From CAYLPJ01 sp964385465 (GTDB lineage: Bacteria; Planctomycetota; Phycisphaerae; SM23-33), in assembly GCA_964385465.1 (NCBI GenBank), contig CAYLPJ010000006.1, forward strand, positions 79,808 through 143,807: DNA of 64,000 nt, written 5' to 3'. Positions 63,201 to 64,000 of the stretch are shown here, piece after piece. The first letter of the stretch is position 1; each line of letters begins with the position of its first letter. Both the position numbers and the translations under genes were made by a program. Under the pieces are notes generated by a model. That model had not been told where the DNA came from. It searched no databases and saw nothing but the letters and a program-made list of their open reading frames with translations.

Positions 63201-64000
63201 TCCTGGGCAACAAGGACCTCGTCTTCAACGGTCCGTGGGACCCGAACATCCACGTCGTCTGGAACAACTCCAGCGGGATCGACCTGAGCGATCCCAACTG
63301 GGCGCTCAACGGCGCGACGTTGGAGATTGCGCGCGGCACCATCAGCCTGACCACCGAGCAGGCGGGCACCATCATCCAGAAGGGCGCCCGCGATGACGAA
63401 GGCGAGATGCCCGTCCACCTCGGCCGCACCGGCGGGACCTTCGGGGCCGACCTCGACATCCACGCCGGCGTCGCCGGCACGGGCGGGGCGATCGTCGACG
63501 GCCCGCAGATCATGACGTCCTTCTTCATCGACGACGCGCCCAACACCCCGCTGACCAGCGAGTTCCTCGGCGAGTATCGCGTGCTCGAGGACTCCCTCGT
63601 CTGGGTCCGCACCCGCGAGGGCGACGGCGGCGGGCAGGACGGCGGGCTCGTCATGAACGACGTCGTCCTGGAGCCCAACTCCTGGACGCTGCTGGCCGAG
63701 GGCGACGGCATCTCCATCACCGTCGGCGGAACCGCCGAGGGCGACGCCTACCTCTGTGCCGACGAGAGCGACGTGATCTTCGTCAACGATTTCGCCGGGC
63801 CCGGCACGCTGAACTTCTACGCCGAGCAGGCGGGCGTCTTCCCTCACGCACAGGGCCACGTCCGAGTCAACGGCGAGATCAGCACCGCCGGCACCGACTT
63901 CCACATGGACCACGGCTTCGGCGGCGAGAACGCCACCGCCCCGGCCTTCGTCTACTTCAACGACGGGTCGAGCCTGACCAGCCAGACCGTCACGCTGGAC
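54224..64000 (+). CDS. Giant secreted repeat protein, autotransporter/PEP-CTERM style (3' end outside window)
   Basis: Open from the ATG at 54224 (AAGGAG 7 nt upstream) to the window edge: 3,259 residues and no stop. A signal peptide (LATLTVTIALATLAAHAQ) leads into YTWGGAADGNWWAPANWD, the usual opening of autotransporter-type beta-helix repeat proteins in Planctomycetota. Gly/Asp/Thr-rich strands with AGTLRL-, GGTLTV- and LSDGNSATLDG-like turns follow throughout, fitting a long beta-helix. Two copies of a sandwich module occur at about 54782-55320 and 55790-56380 (both end INAM). From about 60 kb there is a ~476-residue tandem duplication. Predicted role: cell-surface adhesin or matrix protein; sorting signal lies beyond the window. 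Almost no Lys or Cys is used. Confidence 0.88.
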   Translation, partial: MHLRTLATLTVTIALATLAAHAQPYTYTWGGAADGNWWAPANWDANGVPDANTDVAVFDDTGTTLGVDLMSQSGVVHQVRLENAASDYTLANGTVQLVGYGGTVGTLSQVGAGTTEVSASIQAAGGAIDVQAGTLRLTGTNSLDAATTATVGTGGTLAVSSGASLDQAGVELDGGTLRIDPAGGAGDFDFRMDWGAGETPVGELAKWNVDIHNGSGGTSGPATIDLVDYNTGATGVTLTTDGWSNSTSNSTSNPHGYTNPWLDTNAALDYAFVRGTWPDATAVFSGLAPGGLYDIEIIANHNKYNNGFYDIEGTVKEFDAHAQGRNNEYLTWTDVAADDNGELHLTAWGTDGVEDHLAFINAMYLTGPRPTDFEGDSAITALAGTTSTIEQASILASVGPLTMQAASALTYSPAAATGRLTVASTTLEGDATLNVADGRLEAGAARNAAAGAVTLTKAGAGELILDPVAAAGDLADTTLRVEGGTVAGTFDDDAGTTSLDAAAATIDGGTLSLTGNVPTGPLDIRVDFASDRFSGDVPEPGEPDPAETARWNKNVRPDVGHQNDYGDVTAEDLINYPGGEATAVWLTAENWSNSGTNSSWNYDQIAADWLDTNKYAAWDYLYSKENNGGAPSITIGGLNPGVSYRIELVSGHGSMDGGSFTVDGVKTMWDPRADGHVNHDWLTWDVVADAAGEIEILADADETSGDSDHLMINAMQIECAAVAMIDYGTDITVESDGGLELTDWAGLGQLTLANGSVLSVSGANAHAVFDGLTVDANGATSTGFDVADGAVAYPGAYDGGGQTLTIAKAGGGTLMIDTAWNDANHTFDIQGGALAAVGSGGALPLPDGTFRIDGGELLLTSGDSGALTVANAVEIASSGAIAAAGTEASGETPVEIALETDLVIPDGEVLALRAEDGYSLAFGDLAGTYAISGAGGLTKTGSGEASIEYPAATWTGPTVVQAGTLNVYDDLDNETSSIEVAGGRLYVDGFVRTGDVTVRGGGEMEVFWEDSFPVLDANALLVESGGTLIVRDDANVVSADLAGAVTIEGALTTTGNTLTVTDGNTQILADLTTTDAAVSGGILGVDGNAWVDNLTVTGGAVSVGGMADVIGTLDANGGSTWIGGPVIAAELLARGGVLTVDGAIDANDVSISGGYLSAGGTITVDKLHQQDANHFALEDGGILVARSSETLAALPDFTVAANGGAASWLSLETAPNTAAMPRVTVETNSLLSGDTTGLILRGQGLDDANTDVILMDGAGFAGTVEPNENELGAGVRLQAAILGGSFSDGRVIKLGTDPDPNVVDDIYTQAVFGVWSREDYENADSVREFRGTITDVEGAGIGVNLNGEVVDFYDGNATFNTPDTARGAEFTGPGKVRFYGAPAGTWSLITRTGTTANRDVNDVILGLSASNTVPAGKTVSVANGRVWLTDDALAPGGTLILDDGAFLEMGGNMQLSQGTIDVRSGAIVYSSVNDNLAGGADWTWQPGSVFAYHNDALDPAAMNWPAENVTLVPTGPWYDKFDGGGLPVGDGAFLLTSANEDGDIDGGVGVRALQTAEAGDTVGIGAMDGRRYYVKNPFDLEVDGGGDPNFYLDLNVGSFTDVLTIAGDHEDEYTDEGRYRVTGPASGEIRIEDRFAVGDISIRSGDFRLATDEAVRTGDITVEAGIPYPPADPDGLKLEKASALNAGGVRSIQGTVTILSGQLWMNNGGLDNLWQGLGGTDPNGWLADEIVVGGNAFLNMEPPKGSTPIPWNPDANGRIIRQPIRFQAYDPNNHWQYSLQVEDGGDVLGGDSDLIYFTDVTLEDGAVLRVYRNQDQDGGNDWRYAQPVLDLKLEGDVTTADRLSGEKGNRTEDFDVHDVRPVGGDALWTVGEAGEKWMNHKVYGRLGDDAEGTLTVELTSGSLDFMPGSSLAPNTVVRDVDCLAGTFPEDSYSRVFTGQDSNPADYLAGGTFVLGNGEGMELRIDDLDPDGNTGINRLLSAVTILADGNTATVDGQLMGNRENGDEARPIAHYTDVHVLENATVRPKNEDGSRVLVDLTMDGNGYADFAGGNFALFGDIAGPGSLTVRDEVGGGTGSIIGEVSTDVIWNRGSTLYLIDEARDRVGLAPNQTIGYAEGFNMTADGSVTVTNEVGGADSSSVVLETVPDAGQFVLQGDPNAGGRIEFRVYGNKDAVVGDPGVMGDVTFVLTGDPRLWIQMDDGNGVMRRNVIDATILVPAGESGEVITEATDVPGTAELMDGYLTDVVIQQGGTLSTNVRNPKAGKYAPSTITLDVTLDGTAGTIGQREGDNDVVILNDLALGDGAGGDGTLLLTNTGNNGRFLLGGLLAGNADGNTLTVDAQHRVLLADTFDLGGQRLRLDVGGTTDLAHDPGAGTIELVRGDLLVHQGASLAGGSVIENRRDGRVLIDAGMDGNSEGFLSGGRILLGGDDAGVPDVILSAMGTDDGNGAVVNKLLTPVLVLSDGNSATLDGSLHSDRKPPYDRWPIAHFADVRIQEGAGAALREHDDHADVLADLTMDGNGVVDLQGDAADLHLGHVDGPGTLTIIGGGARILGAVTTDIVYEHTELMELTDQRDNSLELDPNQDIGYARGFTLNGHTMTILRARVDLRTDPNGGTFVVGDGTHAPEFRVQVNRDANASDPPVLSGTTVRLADGAQTFIDIDQVGHVETVNRVDAVYVVEPGAVADLDGLVDGYDPNTLGADIRVGEVVLLDGSRIEANLEDNWPGESALTMHVEKLTVAGHGAEFEFEDGSQDVIGIGEIALDPAVGADANVVLQTNVSGTRGLLYGPLSGDGNGHGLTVYVVRGNNDSGGILFTDTFDLNGQTVELQVAKSSSFHGLADSGVIRTTDGSGTLNLHTGESRHDTLGDDGWGAGTTLEIAGSSLHFWTDDALDANETNVNHFLGDLVIPAGADPLLYADDLNDDDGNGASAVIFRRMVLGDGAAPRLDKGYCSLTFEEVLVTGDASIEAAEVGVDGTVFTTLTADAPGRKLTFLGNKDLVFNGPWDPNIHVVWNNSSGIDLSDPNWALNGATLEIARGTISLTTEQAGTIIQKGARDDEGEMPVHLGRTGGTFGADLDIHAGVAGTGGAIVDGPQIMTSFFIDDAPNTPLTSEFLGEYRVLEDSLVWVRTREGDGGGQDGGLVMNDVVLEPNSWTLLAEGDGISITVGGTAEGDAYLCADESDVIFVNDFAGPGTLNFYAEQAGVFPHAQGHVRVNGEISTAGTDFHMDHGFGGENATAPAFVYFNDGSSLTSQTVTLD
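54782..56380 (+). repeat. Two copies of a beta-sandwich module in the giant protein
   Basis: Copy 1 (about 54782-55320) and copy 2 (about 55790-56380) share the order: D-x-R-x-D, KWN or RWN, a DxxNxxxGxxxxxLTxxxWSNS-type segment, WLDTN, GLxPGxxYxIE, a short V-x-G/V-x-x-F segment, LTWxxVxAD and INAM. The INAM motifs are 1,056 nt apart. Confidence 0.75.
60149..62030 (+). repeat. Internal tandem duplication of about 1.43 kb in the giant protein
   Basis: NRLLSAVTILADGNTATVDG (from 60149) matches NKLLTPVLVLSDGNSATLDG (from 61577); IAHYTDV (60251) matches IAHFADV (61679); LTMDGNG and IGYAxGF follow in both. All anchors are exactly 1,428 nt (476 codons) apart. The segments before and after (TFDLGGQ at 61271 and TFDLNGQ at 62678, 1,407 nt apart) show the similarity extends over a larger unit. 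Confidence 0.8.

Noticed and set aside
52199..63913. Minus-strand open frame of about 3,900 codons opposite the giant gene
   Set aside because: Its translation is low-complexity (V, D, G, R, A), it has no signal peptide or family match, and it continues across aroDE. Such frames arise opposite GC-rich genes rich in GNC codons; the plus-strand protein has a signal peptide, ribosome-binding site and promoter.
1..64000. tRNA, rRNA, prophage or integrase genes
   Set aside because: I searched for T-loop-like motifs, integrase signatures and phage structural genes by eye and found none I could defend.

Overview
The window is high-GC (roughly 70% by eye) DNA from what is most likely a member of the Planctomycetota, probably the class Phycisphaerae. 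This is an inference. It rests on a PEP-CTERM exported protein, a fused AroD-AroE enzyme, a thiamine-phosphate synthase with an extra N-terminal domain, a Gld-type ABC cluster with DUF4340, large secreted polysaccharide-active enzymes, a thioester alpha-2-macroglobulin, and a murC-murB-ddl-ftsQ-like cluster that is not followed by ftsA or ftsZ. I see no rRNA, tRNA, CRISPR array, integrase or transposase.

Layout. 22-7416 (minus strand): a lipoprotein with DUF4091 and CBM9-like regions, a membrane-anchored unknown, then pabB, aroK and aroC (chorismate synthesis and its branch to folate). 7545-11140 (plus): a DUF58 protein and a YfhO-like membrane protein. 11300-14165: hsp20-lon. 14938-20742: a 1,934-residue alpha-2-macroglobulin. 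20770-23080 (minus): glyA-thiE. 23234-23971 (minus): a PEP-CTERM protein, divergent from ruvA. 24144-26461: ruvA and ruvB, separated by a four-helix-bundle (IVP/S23-like) gene framed by inverted heptamer arrays. 26584-30347: a peroxiredoxin, a metallo-beta-lactamase/rhodanese protein and a GH5-like hydrolase. 30352-31562 (minus): an unknown membrane protein and MarC. 31826-39052: cell-envelope genes (WecA-like, GT2, MurC, MurB, Ddl, FtsQ-like, unknown membrane protein). 39127-42645 (minus): a GH9 enzyme. 43064-53833: GldA/GldF/GldG-like, DUF4340, two tandem exported paralogues, and fused aroD-aroE. 54224-end: a giant secreted repeat protein still open after 3,259 codons.

How the genes fit together. 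Four shikimate/chorismate genes lie in two groups about 50 kb apart (aroC, aroK and pabB at one end; aroDE at the other). The 31.8-39 kb block makes lipid-linked sugars and peptidoglycan precursors. GH9, the GH5-like enzyme, the DUF4091/CBM9 lipoprotein and the giant repeat protein fit a polysaccharide-degrading, surface-adhesive lifestyle. Hsp20-Lon handles misfolded protein, and the peroxiredoxin and MBL/rhodanese protein fit oxidative and reactive-sulfur defence.

Most notable observations: the heptamer-flanked four-helix-bundle cassette inside ruvAB and a gene-less inverted-repeat analogue 2 kb away; an internal duplication of about 1.43 kb in the giant protein; promoter-like boxes placed 6-9 nt before several start codons, which predicts leaderless mRNAs; a pabB whose conserved N-terminus extends upstream of any ATG/GTG/TTG; and a GldG-like protein with a long helical insertion.
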